From Caenorhabditis remanei (lineage: Eukaryota; Nematoda; Chromadorea; Rhabditida; Rhabditidae): DNA of 64,000 nt. The notes beneath the pieces were generated by a model, which had not been told where the DNA came from, searched no databases, and was given only the letters and a program-made list of their open reading frames with translations. The position numbers were made by a program, and so were the translations under genes. Positions 10,071 to 21,816 of the stretch are shown here, piece after piece. Numbering within the stretch: position 1 is the stretch's first letter; each line of letters opens with the position of its first letter. The stretch lies in NCBI RefSeq assembly GCF_010183535.1, contig NC_071331.1, positions 18,476,001 to 18,540,000 on the forward strand, written 5' to 3'.

Positions 10071-13000
10071 ATGGTCGGTGGATTCCGGATAGGAATGCAC
10101 TTTCTGGCCTCAGCCCTTCGATTTCTTGAACCAAGGTTTGTCAGAGCGTTTTTTTTGTATTTTCGGGAATTTCGGCAAAAAATTATAGGAAAATATGTCT
10201 CAAGGATTAAAAATGATTGTAGATATGTCTGAAATAGGGAAAAAGAAATTTCAAGGGTTAAGTTTACATTCTAACTATAAAATAAATTTATTTAGCCGTA
10301 CAGTGATCACTATTTTTGCAAAAACGTTCAATTTTTTAAAATTCACTTTTTCGAAATTTGTCTTTAAAATCCTTACAACCATGCAGCTAGCAGCTTATTG
10401 TAGGCCACCTAGCATATCTAAATCAGTTAAATAATAGATAGAGCGAACCCAGAGAAGTCAGGCACCCTCGCTTCTCTATCACTCTCTCATTTTCTGTACT
10501 CTTTCTTCGAACACTCTGTGATATCACCCATATTCAAAAGTTCCATCCTTTCAAGTACTTCCTGAGACCTTCCCAATTTACTTTTGAGTGTTCCCTGTCC
10601 CCCCTTGTCAACTATACTTTTTGACCTCCCTCCTCCCTTAAAAACAATTCTTCCTAAAGCGAGAATCAGGGTGTGTCATTTCCGAAATAAACAAGTGTTG
10701 CTTTCTGAAAAGCGGCCCCCAAATTTTTGGAGAAAGAAGAAGGTCCATGGAAAAAATAAACAAATCATTGGAAGGAGATTCTGTTGCAAATGTGAAGCCA
10801 CTGTAGGAATAGGGAAGAGGGCGGAGACGCAGAGAAACGAGAGTGTCTGGTTTCTCTGAGTCTCTTACAAGGGTAGTCTTTGGGGGCGCCAATTTTAAAC
10901 GACCTATAAATTTTGGTCATAGGTACTTTCGACTACGGGGAGTCCGTTTTTGCCGTTAAAACCTGCTGAATATCTTTGTGAGCCGAGTTATGAGCTCTCA
11001 AACTTTTCATATGGTCAAGTTTTTTCACATGGAATTCCAAATCGGCTCGCAGAGATATTTAGCAGGTCTTCTAGCAAGTAAGGAGTTAATTTTGTCTGCA
11101 AAATCAAAATAATTTTTTTTCTGTTAGTGGCCTAGTCTAACGTTATTGTTTCCTAGACCATCAACTTTTATTCCATTCATAAATCTCTAGACTAAACATT
11201 AAAAATCACATATGATTTGTCGTCAGGGGCTCTCGGATCCATCATAATTTCATATCTCTGTCTTTTGAAATATATCTATTCGAAATGTAATCACATGTAA
11301 TGTATATATCTGTGTGTGTATGCTCAACGGGACCCCCCTTTCCATCCGCTTCTCTTCTTCTGAGTGACTCGCAAAAAAGACAGGTGTTTCTTCTTTTTCT
11401 TCTTCGAGAAACTCACCGGAGTATTTTAGAAGGAAGAAACGAAGAAAAAGAAGAAGAAGATATATTCTTTACGTATCTCGATGCGATATTTCACTCTGAT
11501 CGACTTGCTCTTTTTATCCGAAAAACGATCGGAAATTGGGAAAGAGAGAATCAGAGAGAAAAGTGGTTCTTTTTGATCGAAGACATGTGGAACGGGTCTA
11601 ATATTTTCGGATGGTTAGCGGGGAAGAGTTTTTTTTTGAGAGAATCGGAAGAGATGTGTGTGTACTAATAAAAATTGTCAATAATATGAATGAAATCGGA
11701 GAAGGAAGATCCCTAACAAATAGGGGAAGCTTATCCGAAATCCCTTTTTTTTTGGAAAAAATTTTAACTGCACTTCTGGCATCGTTTATAAAGCAAAAAA
11801 CAGTGGAACTTAGAGAAGAGAAGCACCATCAAAACATACTCACAGCAGGAGTTTTTTGTTGTTTTAAAGACTTTTAAAAGTGAGAAATGTTTTGGATTGA
11901 GAGCAAACAGAAAAATTTTGAAGACGTTTCAGAGATATTCTCTTATACGGAAATTTAGAGTCTCAGTGGCTCAAATTTTAAGTTTTTTAAAGTGTTAGGG
12001 AATAAAAAAATAGGAAAAAGAAAATAGGCCCGTTAACAATCCTGAAAAATTTTAATACGTTTTGGAAAACTTTTGAAACAGTGAATTTTTGAAATTTTTC
12101 AGTTTTTTTAATGAGCCAATTTTATAATTATGGAACGATGGTTGTGAATTTTGACGGCTGAATTCGGAATTTTTCTCGGCCCGACGTTTGAAATTCAAAA
12201 CTTTAAAGACTAAATTCTGCAAGAAATTTTGAAATTTTTGAAATTTTTTGAAATTTTTTCCGAAATTTTAACTATACTTAAGAATCCAATCAAAAACTAG
12301 TTATGCATCATAAATTGGATTTTTAAAATAAAAAACTTCAAACAAATTCAAAAAATTCGGAAAAAAATACTAGCACGGCACGCTTCTTACAACCGCGCTC
12401 TACCGAAACCGGAGAAAATTGTATGCGAAATTGAGGGATTCAGAGAAAACGAAAACGAGAAACTTTTCATGAGGATTTCGGTGGAGCGCAGTTGTAAGAA
12501 CTGTACTGGGCTAATGCATCAAAAAATTTGATTTTTCAATGTGAAATTTTAAACAAATTTAAAAAATTTGGACCGGGTTGAGCAAAAATCTCAGCCCATG
12601 CCGAAATTTAACATTTTTGGTTCAAATCAACAGTTATTCACGAAGAATCTGAAAACAACCCTTATTTTTTGACTCTAAATCCCCAGCTACAGTTTCCCAA
12701 TATCCACCAACTTTTTTCAAAAATTCTCTGTTTCAAATTTTGTAAATAAGCTATCCCCTCTCAACCCATTCAATATTAACATCCCTCCGATCAAAACTAA
12801 AATTTCCCTCCACTTCAATATTTTGTGTTTTCAGAGTAGACGATGACTTTGTTGACCGTCTCCATTACCTCTACACATCCACAATGGTCCTCATGTTTGC
12901 TGTTTTGGTGTCGGCCAAACAATATGGTGAGTTCTTTCTTTTTTCTCACGAACATCTGAACTTGATACTTTTGTTTTTTTGTACAACTCTAATAATAAGT

Positions 13001-16000
13001 TCTTATAAAAATCGGAAAAAGTACTTTTCTCCAGATAATTAGATTCGTTAGATAATTACCCTCATTTGAGTTTTTTTTTGGATTTTTGGATTTCCCCCTC
13101 TCTATTTAGATATTTCGTCTAGATGATGTGAAACAGAGAGGAAATTCGAAAAGTCTCATCATTAATTCATCTCAGATTTTGCGTGTCACGGCACTAAAGG
13201 AGCAGAAAAATATGAAAAGAAGAAATCTTAGATTTACTTTTCACTTCATGCTCTGATAAGTTTAGGAATGGAAACGGGGGACAGGTGAAATCAGGCGAAT
13301 GGGTTACGAAGGGATACAAATAGTTGATAAGTTGGGAATGGAGGGTTTTGAGAATTCCAGGGAGATCAAATTTACTTGATATTCAAAAATATATATTTGC
13401 AATCTAAAAAATACAGTTTCAGCATTTTATAATTTTTTCGAGTAGCTTAAATTGTATTGTTCGAAGTATGTTATCGTTTCAAAAGTTGATATTTAATTTC
13501 ACGGTTACGTGAAATAAATGCTGAAACTTAGGATTTTAACGGTGAAACGATGACCAAACATTTCGAAAATCAATTATTCATTTACTGAACTAATCTGAAC
13601 AAGGATATCATGATATTCGGAAAAGAGTTGGAACAGTAATTTTTTAATTTTATTTCTCATTTGTCTAAGCATTAACTCATTATGAAGAAAGAGCCTGTTC
13701 GAAAATTGCAAATTGTTTTCCGGAGGGAATATTGAATAAAAAGATCCGAAAAGCCGAAAAATTGTTTCTGTTTCATGAAAATCTTTTGAGAACTTCACCT
13801 CAAAAAAAATTTTGAATTTTTTTTTTGAATACTCAATATTTAAAAAATAATTTTCAAAGTGCCAAACGTTTCATTTTCCACTGAAATGTTTGAATGCCGA
13901 AAATTCCGCGACTAACATTCCGGAACCCAGATTTGCAAAGGGCCGACCCGCCCCGGGTGTTATTACAAAAAACTGAAATTGAAAATTTAATTTTTTTCTA
14001 TTATATTTTTGAAAAAAATTCGAATTTTCGATAAAAACTCAAGCGTACATAGGATTTTTGACAGTTTCTATGAAAATATCCGGAAAATTTTGTGAGCCGG
14101 GCCGAGATGTTGCAAGTCTGCCGGAACCGGACGGTTCAAAAACCGATCATATGAAAGTCAAACAGTGTCTATCTCCTGATTTTTAAAATTGAAAAAAACA
14201 ACCTCAAAAACTAACAGAAAGTACTTTAAAGTCTTGAGAACTTGCCCTGAATCTGATAATGATTGAATACAACGATTCTCGCTCTAATTTCCTCTTTCTT
14301 TTCTCTTTTTCCCCCGACTCAACCCATCTAAAAAAGAAACTATTCTTGGGACCTCCCTCCTTCTTCTCCCTGAGTTGTTATTCAAGCTTACAAAGTTATA
14401 TAAAATGAATAGAAATCATCAAAAAACTACAGTGCGTAACACATGTATAAGGCCACCCATGAAATTGAGTTTATTGGCTCAGCGGAACATTTTTGGTTAA
14501 AACTAATAACGGATTCGGATTCCTCATCCAAAAATACCCTTAAGAAAATGTTTTTGTGACATGACCTCCAAAACTAGGATGGCGACGTTGCAAAATGTGA
14601 AAAATGCGCACTTTCAAGCGTAACATAAGTATAAGGCCACCCCCGGAGTTGAGCAAAAAGAGTCGAATAAAAGCAAAGTTGCACTCTAGAATTGCATTTT
14701 AGGATTGTACAAGTTACATTCAAGAAGAAAACATCAAAACCATATAGTCCTGGCACTACTGGTCTGCTGGGAACCTGGATTCAAGTCTCTCTCCATTTTT
14801 TCTCTTTCAGGCGCTAAATCTGGGCTCTAAAAGCGGCGTAAGTGGGTAAATTCTTTGAGAAACCATGTCTCCAAATGCTCATTCGTTGATTTCAAAAGTT
14901 TAGAAACATATCTTGTACGTTTCTGGGAAGAAATTTGAGGTTGGACTCTACGCACAGTCTGCACTGCTGTCAATATTAGAGAGATTTGAGTCACTAGCTC
15001 GTTGAGATCTTGATAATGAGAGCTGGAAATGTTCTGTAATAATGCAGATAGATACTCAGTATCTGCTGGATACAAACACCGTTCAAATTTGTGGATATCT
15101 GATGGATTGTCTTGAGTCCAACTGCCGACATATCATAATTATGCATTAAGAAAAGTGGGCTATGTCGTGGGTGCTCAAGGTCTTCCTCCGATCGATAGAT
15201 CGAGAGTTGTGTCATCCATTTTTTAAGTTTTATTATGTTAATAACATAAATTTTTAAAGTGGAAAAGTGCCAACAAAGGTTTTTTCGTGAGCAGTCTAGC
15301 TACATCATTAGTAACAGTACTGCCCTGGCTTTAGTAACTCAGATGGGGTTTCGGAAAATTGACTACATCATTTTAACTGAACGGTATTTGTATCCAGCAG
15401 ATACTGAGCATCTATCTGCATTATTACAGAACATTTCCAGCTCTCATTATCAAGATCTCGACGAGCTAGCGACTCAAATCTCTCTAATATTGACAGCAGT
15501 GCAGACTGTGCGTAGAGTCCAACCTCAAATTTCTTCCCAGAAACGTACAAGATATGTTTCTAAACTTTTGAAATCAACGAATGAGCATTTGGAGACATGG
15601 TTTCTCAAAGAATTTACCCACTTACGCCGCTTTTAGAGCCCAGATTTAGCGCCTGAAAGAGAAAAAATGGAGAGAGACTTGAATCCAGGTTCCCAGCAGA
15701 CCAGTAGTGCCAGGACTATATGGTTTTGATGTTTTCTTCTTGAATGTAACTTGTACAATCCTAAAATGCAATTCTAGAGTGCAACTTTGCTTTTATTCGA
15801 CTCTTTTTGCTCAACTCCGGGGGTGGCCTTATACTTATGTTACGCTTGAAAGTGCGCATTTTTCACATTTTGCAACGTCGCCATCCTAGTTTTGGAGGTC
15901 ATGTCACAAAAACATTTTCTTAAGGGTATTTTTGGATGAGGAATCCGAATCCGTTATTAGTTTTAACCAAAAATGTTCCGCTGAGCCAATAAACTCAATT

Positions 16001-19000
16001 TCATGGGTGGCCTTATACTTGTGTTACGCACTGTATATTATTTCTTTGCAGTCGGACATCCGATAGAATGTTTTGTGCCGGCACAATTTACGAGGGCAAT
16101 GGAACAATATACGGAGAATTATTGTTGGGTGCAGAACACTTATTGGGTACCGTTTCAGGTGAGCAATATATAAAATGATGGAATGAATTTAGTCCCATTC
16201 TGATTAGAGCTCGAATGATTATTGAATGGAAGATTGAAATAGAAAAAAAAATCTACCAGAAAATGATGATTTCCAGGACCTGATACCTCACCGACTAGAC
16301 GATCGGGAGCGTCGACAAATAGGATATTATCAATGGGTGCCGTTTGTGTTAGCTGTAGCTGCATTGACATTTCACATTCCTTCTTCGGTATGGAGGATGT
16401 TGGCTGGACAGAGTGGTAGGATGATTTATGTTTTTGAATGAGCAATTTCGGTAATGAAAATAGCAGAACAACTTGAAAATTTTCTCAAGTTTTATGAAAT
16501 CTAGATAACGATTGAACTCGAAAAAGGCTTAGTCTGATTCTCTAATCTCGACAAGAAAAAAACGAATAATCGTAGATCGGGCATACATTGAACTTTTAAA
16601 ATGTCACAGATCATCTAAATTGTTCAAAACTGTAAACAACTTTACTAGGGAAGGATCCCGAGTCAAGATGGAGTTACATGTCAAGATATATATCACTAGA
16701 ATCGAAATTTTGCGCTGATTTCAAATCTGTATTCCAATTTTGCTAAACGATCTGGTGAAAAAAGTTATTTGCGATTTTGTGGCTTCCCAGTGCAAATATG
16801 AGCATTTTCAAGACTCCCAAAAATAACGTTTCTCTCATTTTTTTCAAATTTTTTCGTTTTGTACGTATGACTACGGATGTGAAGATGGTTTTGGCATAGT
16901 TTGATTTCAGAATTTATTTTCAGAAAAATTTTTGTGACGTTTTTTAAATTTTCAAAAATGACGCATCTACAAAAAATTTGTCTGAAAATTTTCTGATGTT
17001 CCAACACGAATAATACAATCAACATTATTGGAACTGCACGTACAACACAAAAAAAATAGAAAAAAATAAGAAAAACGTTAATTTTGGGAGTCTTGAAAAT
17101 GCTCATTTTTGCACTGAGAAGCCACAAAAACGCGAATAACTTTTTTCACGAGATCGTTTAGCAAAATTAGAATACAGATTTGAAATCAGCGCAAAATTTC
17201 GGTTCCAGTGATATATATCTCAACCTGTAACTCCATCTTGACTCAGGATCCTTCCCTAGTTAGTTAGCTGCCATCGAAAAAGTTTCAATTGATCTTGTAA
17301 TTATAAGTATCAAAAGATGGAATTCATCTACAATTGCTATCCCATTAAACTTTCATGAAACTTCACAGTTCACCTAGATTAGCTGAAACGGTAGAAAAAA
17401 AGTTGAATTTTGAATTGAGCAGAGGCTACAGAGAAATTCCGTCAATGAGAAGTTTATGGGAGTATTGAATGTATTGATGCTTCAAAGTTTTTTTTAAACC
17501 TAAAAATTAGATGACAGAAATTCCTAAAGGTGCAAATATGACAAAAAAACATAGCATTTTTTCTAAACTACTGTTTCTTAGAAGTTATTTATCTATGAAT
17601 TTCAAAATATTTTGATGATTTCGATTTCATAATTGAACGAAAACATAAAATAAATCGTAACCGTCTACAGGACACACACTAAACATTCTGAAGCAGCCTA
17701 ACTCATATCCAGATAGGTTGAAACAGAAAAAAATGTGAACAGTTTCCAAATATCGGAAAAGAAAATTCTGAACACAATAATCAAAATGCCTTCTTTCAAG
17801 TCTTTGATTATTAACTTCGAAATAGTTAAGAGAAATAAGATCGTAAATTCCTATGAGATCGTTCAATGAAGCTTCAAAAACAAAAGTAATAGAAAAATAA
17901 AATTGTTAGAAAGTCTAGTTTTGTGAATCTAGTAATTTAAAACAGTTTTCTTTCCAGGCCTCAACGCTGGATTGGTTCTCCAACTCGTTTGCGGAGAACA
18001 GAATGTAGATCCAGTTGTCCGTGACAAGACTGTCGATATTGTCGCTCGTCACATTGATGATGCTCTGATGTACCAGAGGGAGCATGGAGCACGGAGGAAC
18101 AGTGTCTACATATTTGCAGTCGTGAAACTTGGAAAATTCTATGGAGCCTACGTGTCAACTGTCTACATCTTTATAAAACTACTCCATCTGGCGAATGTGA
18201 TTCTCCAATTTATGTTGCTCAACTCATTTCTCCAAACATCTGACTATCCAATGTTCGGAGCACACGTTCTCTATGATCTATTCATGGGAAGAGAATGGAG
18301 AGATTCTGGAAAATTCCCTCGAGTTACACTGTGTGATTTCGAGATTCGAGTCCTCGGAAATGTACACAGGCATACTGTTCAATGTGTGCTTGTTATCAAC
18401 ATGCTCACCGAGAAAATATTCATTTTCTTGTGGCTCTGGCTCACTGTACTGGCGATTGTGACGGCACTGAATCTGATATTTTGGTTCATTGCACTTGCTT
18501 CAAACACTTGTAAAGAGAACTTTGTGGCGAAGCATTTGGATATTCAATCGGATCAGATCAGTCGATTTGTGCATCGATTTTTGAGAGCTGACGGGGTGTT
18601 TCTGTTGCAAATGATAGCTTCGCACTCTGGAAATTTGATGGCGGCAAAGGTGGGTTTCATTTAAATTTTTTTTAAATAAAAGGATCAAACTGGTATAAAA
18701 AATTAAAACAATTATCTTCGTAAAAAATTAAAACAATTATCTTTATTGCACTCGTGAATAGAAAACTGTATTAAATGATTGACTTTTACCTTTAGGTCCA
18801 TTAAAGAAAACTTTAAACATTTATATTTTTAAGGATTCCAAGTACTCGACTGAAATTGTTGTAGCAGATAAGATAACGAAATTAACAGATAGTACTTTTA
18901 TGATAGAAAATTTTTGAAACAGCAAAAAAATACTTTCTGTTTCTGAGTAGTTTCATTTGAAGATGATCTCAATAAGCCCAGTTCTTGTCCTTAAAAAACC

Positions 19001-19608
19001 TAAGAAATTTCCTAAACGGTTATGAAAAATATCATGAGAAGCTAAAGAACAGAGTTTCGCATTTCCTTTGCTTTTGAATTTCTTCGAACATCATTTTTTA
19101 CGATTTCACTCGAAGTGACCCGCAATATTAAAGAGTTTCCGTACATTTTTTCTGTTTCACAACCTCCTCATGAAATTTTCTCAATTGTTTCGGTTAATGA
19201 TTTGTATTGATTATTATCGAAATAAAAAAGTTCCGACATTTTTGTTGCGACAATAGATTTAAAATTAATTAATTCATTAATTTTTTTCGTTCAAAAAACT
19301 AACGTATCTAACCTTTTTCCGTTCCAGGTAACAGAACAACTGTGGATGATATTCGTTCGTCGAAGTGGAAAACCAGTGTGTGATGATAAGATAGAGGATC
19401 GTGGATCAGTGAGAAGTACAAATGGAAATGACTGGGAATCGGTGGGGGAATTATCAATAGTTGATTGTTAGAGTAGAGAATTCAATTCAAATTACAGCAG
19501 CACGATGAGGGAAAAGCATCGTTGAAACGTGGTGATTCGTGGCATGAGACGTCACTTCCTCCGCCGATGCCTAGTCTTCCAATTAGGACAAGAACTGATT
19601 ATGTCTAG
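10071..19608 (+). CDS. innexin gap-junction channel subunit
   Basis: Seven exons (10071-10135, 12835-12926, 16052-16158, 16277-16415, 17958-18649, 19328-19441, 19498-19608) join in phase to 439 residues. Innexin hallmarks are all present: [14 protein letters not shown] before TM1, KQYVGHPIEC, the signature YYQWVPF (about 105-111) at TM2, and two cysteines in each extracellular loop (about C59 and C77; C260 and C277). TM4 is the [10 protein letters not shown] region, and a polar tail ends the protein. Innexins form hexameric hemichannels and intercellular gap junctions in the plasma membrane. The start is placed at 10071 because it precedes ALRFLEPR, the usual innexin N-terminal pattern, but the 2.7 kb first intron leaves room for alternative first exons. 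From memory it may match C. elegans inx-18; this is unproven, so no symbol is given. Introns 1, 2 and 4 are rich in foldback elements. Confidence 0.93.
10821..10865. repeat. 45-bp hairpin repeat (family B)
   Basis: Short near-palindrome of the type GAGACGCAGAGAAACGAGAG then a complementary CTGGTTTCTCTGAGTCTC. It lies in innexin intron 1. Further copies are at 28236-28277, 40415-40461, 49891-49936, 54770-54813 and 54845-54890, with a degenerate one around 10445-10485. Confidence 0.75.
10961..11067. repeat. foldback element in innexin intron 1
   Basis: ACCTGCTGAATATCTTTGTG on the left is mirrored by AGATATTTAGCAGGT on the right, with further complementarity (GAGCCGA / TCGGCTC) inwards. About 107 bp. 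Non-coding. Confidence 0.7.
12371..12513. repeat. about 140-bp palindromic repeat (family A)
   Basis: Ends TAGCACGGCACGCTTCTTAC and a mirrored GTAAGAACTGTACTGGGCTA. The inner arms CGCGCTCTACCGAAA / TTTCGGTGGAGCGCA form a strong stem. Lies in innexin intron 1. Other copies are at 19836-19972, 33826-33962, 35585-35722, 45672-45810 and 52403-52539, with a half copy at 28957-28994. Confidence 0.85.
14430..16033. mobile_element. 1.6-kb giant foldback transposon in innexin intron 2
   Basis: Two arms of about 655 bp (14430-15085 and 15376-16033) are almost perfect inverted copies around a unique spacer of about 290 bp. The ends are CAGTGCGTAAC / GTTACGCACTG, each flanked by TA (14428-14429, 16034-16035), the target-site style of Tc1/mariner elements. 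Each arm contains the same 60-codon open frame, and one runs 125 codons into the spacer (15259-15636). None has a recognisable transposase catalytic motif. Near-identity of the arms implies recent insertion or gene conversion. The insertion accounts for about half of the 3.1-kb intron. Confidence 0.9.
16643..17262. mobile_element. 620-bp foldback element in innexin intron 4 (family D)
   Basis: Ends TACTAGGGAAGGATCC / GGATCCTTCCCTAGTTA. The arms contain GAGTCAAGATGGAGTTAC, GCGCTGATTTCAAATCTGTA and GGGAGTCTTGAAAATGCTC in mirrored copies. A half copy is at 27245-27451. The outer ends resemble family C, so the two may be related. No transposase frame. Confidence 0.85.
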
Positions 19609-19835
19609 AGAATAATTAAGTTTTGAAATTCCAAAATTAAGGTTTTTTCTGGGTTGTTTTGGAAATGGATTGTGATGGGAAAGATATAGGTTTTGGAGCA
19701 AAGAGGGTCTGGAATATTGAAGACATTTGGATGCTCACATTCAAACATTTTTTTTGAAACGGTACTAGAATATCTAGTTTTGTTTCTATAACTGTTCTCG
19801 GGAGTTTAAAAAACCCCAGTTTCAAAACATTCTAT

Positions 19836-19972
19836 TAGCTCGGCACAGTTCTTACAACTGTGCTCCACCGTAATGCCCTTGAAAAATGTTTCTTTTTCTC
19901 TGAGTCTCTCAATTTCGCTCACAATTTTCTTCGGTTTTGGTAGAGCGCGGTTTTAGGAAGCGTGCCGTGCTA
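19836..19972. repeat. about 140-bp palindromic repeat (family A)
   Basis: Same layout as the copy at 12371-12513 but in the opposite orientation, starting TAGCTCGGCACAGTTCTTAC and ending GGAAGCGTGCCGTGCTA. It lies about 230 bp after the innexin stop codon. Confidence 0.85.
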
Positions 19973-21816
19973 ATAGCTTCTTCCATTTTGAAAAACAGTC
20001 GTCATCACTCATTTTGGATAGAAAAGCAATCTGATATTCGATCTGATTGTCAATTCCGTATCAAATCCGGCTTTCTCTTGAACAACTAAGAAATATTTTC
20101 AGAAACAGTACACATTTTTCATTTTATTGATTCTCAAATCCTTTTCCAAAATTACTCTATTTGATCTTTCCTTATAATTTTTTCCGGGTATTTGATCTCT
20201 CGTTTCCTTCATTCTTATTCATCAATGAGTCATTGCTTTCCCCCCGATTCCCACTTTCGTCTACTTTCTTTGTCTTTCTTGTGTTCGAAAAATAAATATA
20301 TTTGACCAATATGTGTCTTGTTATGATTTGTGATGATGGAGCGTGATTGACGTCATATTCAGAACAGGAGGAACACTTGAAATATAATTGGAACTATTTT
20401 AAAATACTGGTTGAGAGGGGAAGTCTACGAGAAGAAGAAATCATGAATCAGTTTCAGAATAGTCAGTAGTGATGCTCACAGATTAGTATTTATCAAAACT
20501 TATAATAAATATTTCTGACTATACTAGAGAAATCAGTTTTTCTAACAGATATTTGAACTTGAAATCAGATTTTTTCAAACGAGAATATGAGCAATCAGTT
20601 ATTCAGCTCGAAGTACTATGAGAAACTGTGAAACAGAAATTTTTGATTTTCGCGGCAAATATTCTACAGACACCAAATTTACAAATGATCAGAGTCCATC
20701 ACAATCATTTTCGTTCCCTAACCAATTAATTAGCCTGCAAGACAGTTTTTCGAGTGTTTACAAAATTCCTGATGGCTCAAGTAGTCTTGATCACAAAGTT
20801 CATTCAATTTTTGATGTCATAGATTGGTCACACGGGAGAAAATGAAGAGACTGTTTGATAGATCAGATCACACCCCAAATTGATCTCGGTGAAAAGGTTG
20901 GAATGGGTTTCGGTTTCAGATTTGAAACAGGGAAGGAGAGTGGTTTTTGGTGATTAAAATAACAGAGTGAAGGGAAAAGGGTGGAGAGATGGTACTGTAA
21001 GAATTGATAAGCAAGACCGCCATTTTAGGAATCATTATCTATCCAAAATTTTACCCAGACAGACAAAAAAGTCACAAGCAAACCTAGTGGTTCATATCAG
21101 TCAATCAGGGTGCAGCTAAATGAAACGAGCCTCAAAATTAGTCAGTAAACAAATTTTTTTCTGAGTTGAGCTCTAGTATTTAATTAACTGTTTGCATAGA
21201 TTCTATACTGATTACACGATCACCAATGGAATTCACAACCTGAGATGACCACATAAATCGTCTGAATCAACTTTTCAAGTTTTCGTCAATTTCTGATCAC
21301 CTAAACTGAGACTTCCTGCACACGAAAAACGAGGAAATTCGAAACTTCTGCAACTTGACCCCCATAAAATTTTTAAATTCGCTGAAATTTCCCTTATCAT
21401 AAATTCTGTTTTACTTCTCTTCCTCTTATTACACATTCCCTCACAAGCCCTCTGTCCATTTCAGGTCATATAACATCTCTATCACTATCATTATTTCTCT
21501 CTCACTCACTTCTCACATAGTTTACTATAAACATATGGTTTTTCACTATCTTATCAAATTGAGTAAACGACTGCCCATATCGTAGACGATTATCATATTA
21601 GGCGCCCTCTCTCTCTGCCATCGTTTTCTTGAAGGTCAGCTGAACAATGCCCGCATTTTCATGTCAGGCGGTTAAAAAACTTGAGGAGGCGGAGTTTGAG
21701 GGGAAGAGGTGACCAGCACTTTTGAGACGCCTTCTGAAATCACTTTCATTTTTTCTCATTATTGACCGGAGAAGAAGGAAATAGCCGGACACCCGGAGCA
21801 ACTCGCCCTACGTTTG
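19973..21816. other. intergenic region before the vWA gene
   Basis: No gene is supported. A 75-codon frame at 20618-20845 has no domain or splice context. The last 350 bp are richer in C and G (GGCGGAG, CTCTCTCTCTGCC) and probably contain the promoter of the vWA gene. Confidence 0.4.

Noticed and set aside
14574..15889. Duplicate 60-codon frames ([11 protein letters not shown]...) and a 125-codon frame in the giant palindrome
   Set aside because: They are mirror copies within foldback arms and lack transposase catalytic motifs; not called as genes.
20618..20845. 75-codon plus-strand frame
   Set aside because: No signal peptide, domain, promoter or splice partner; length is expected by chance.
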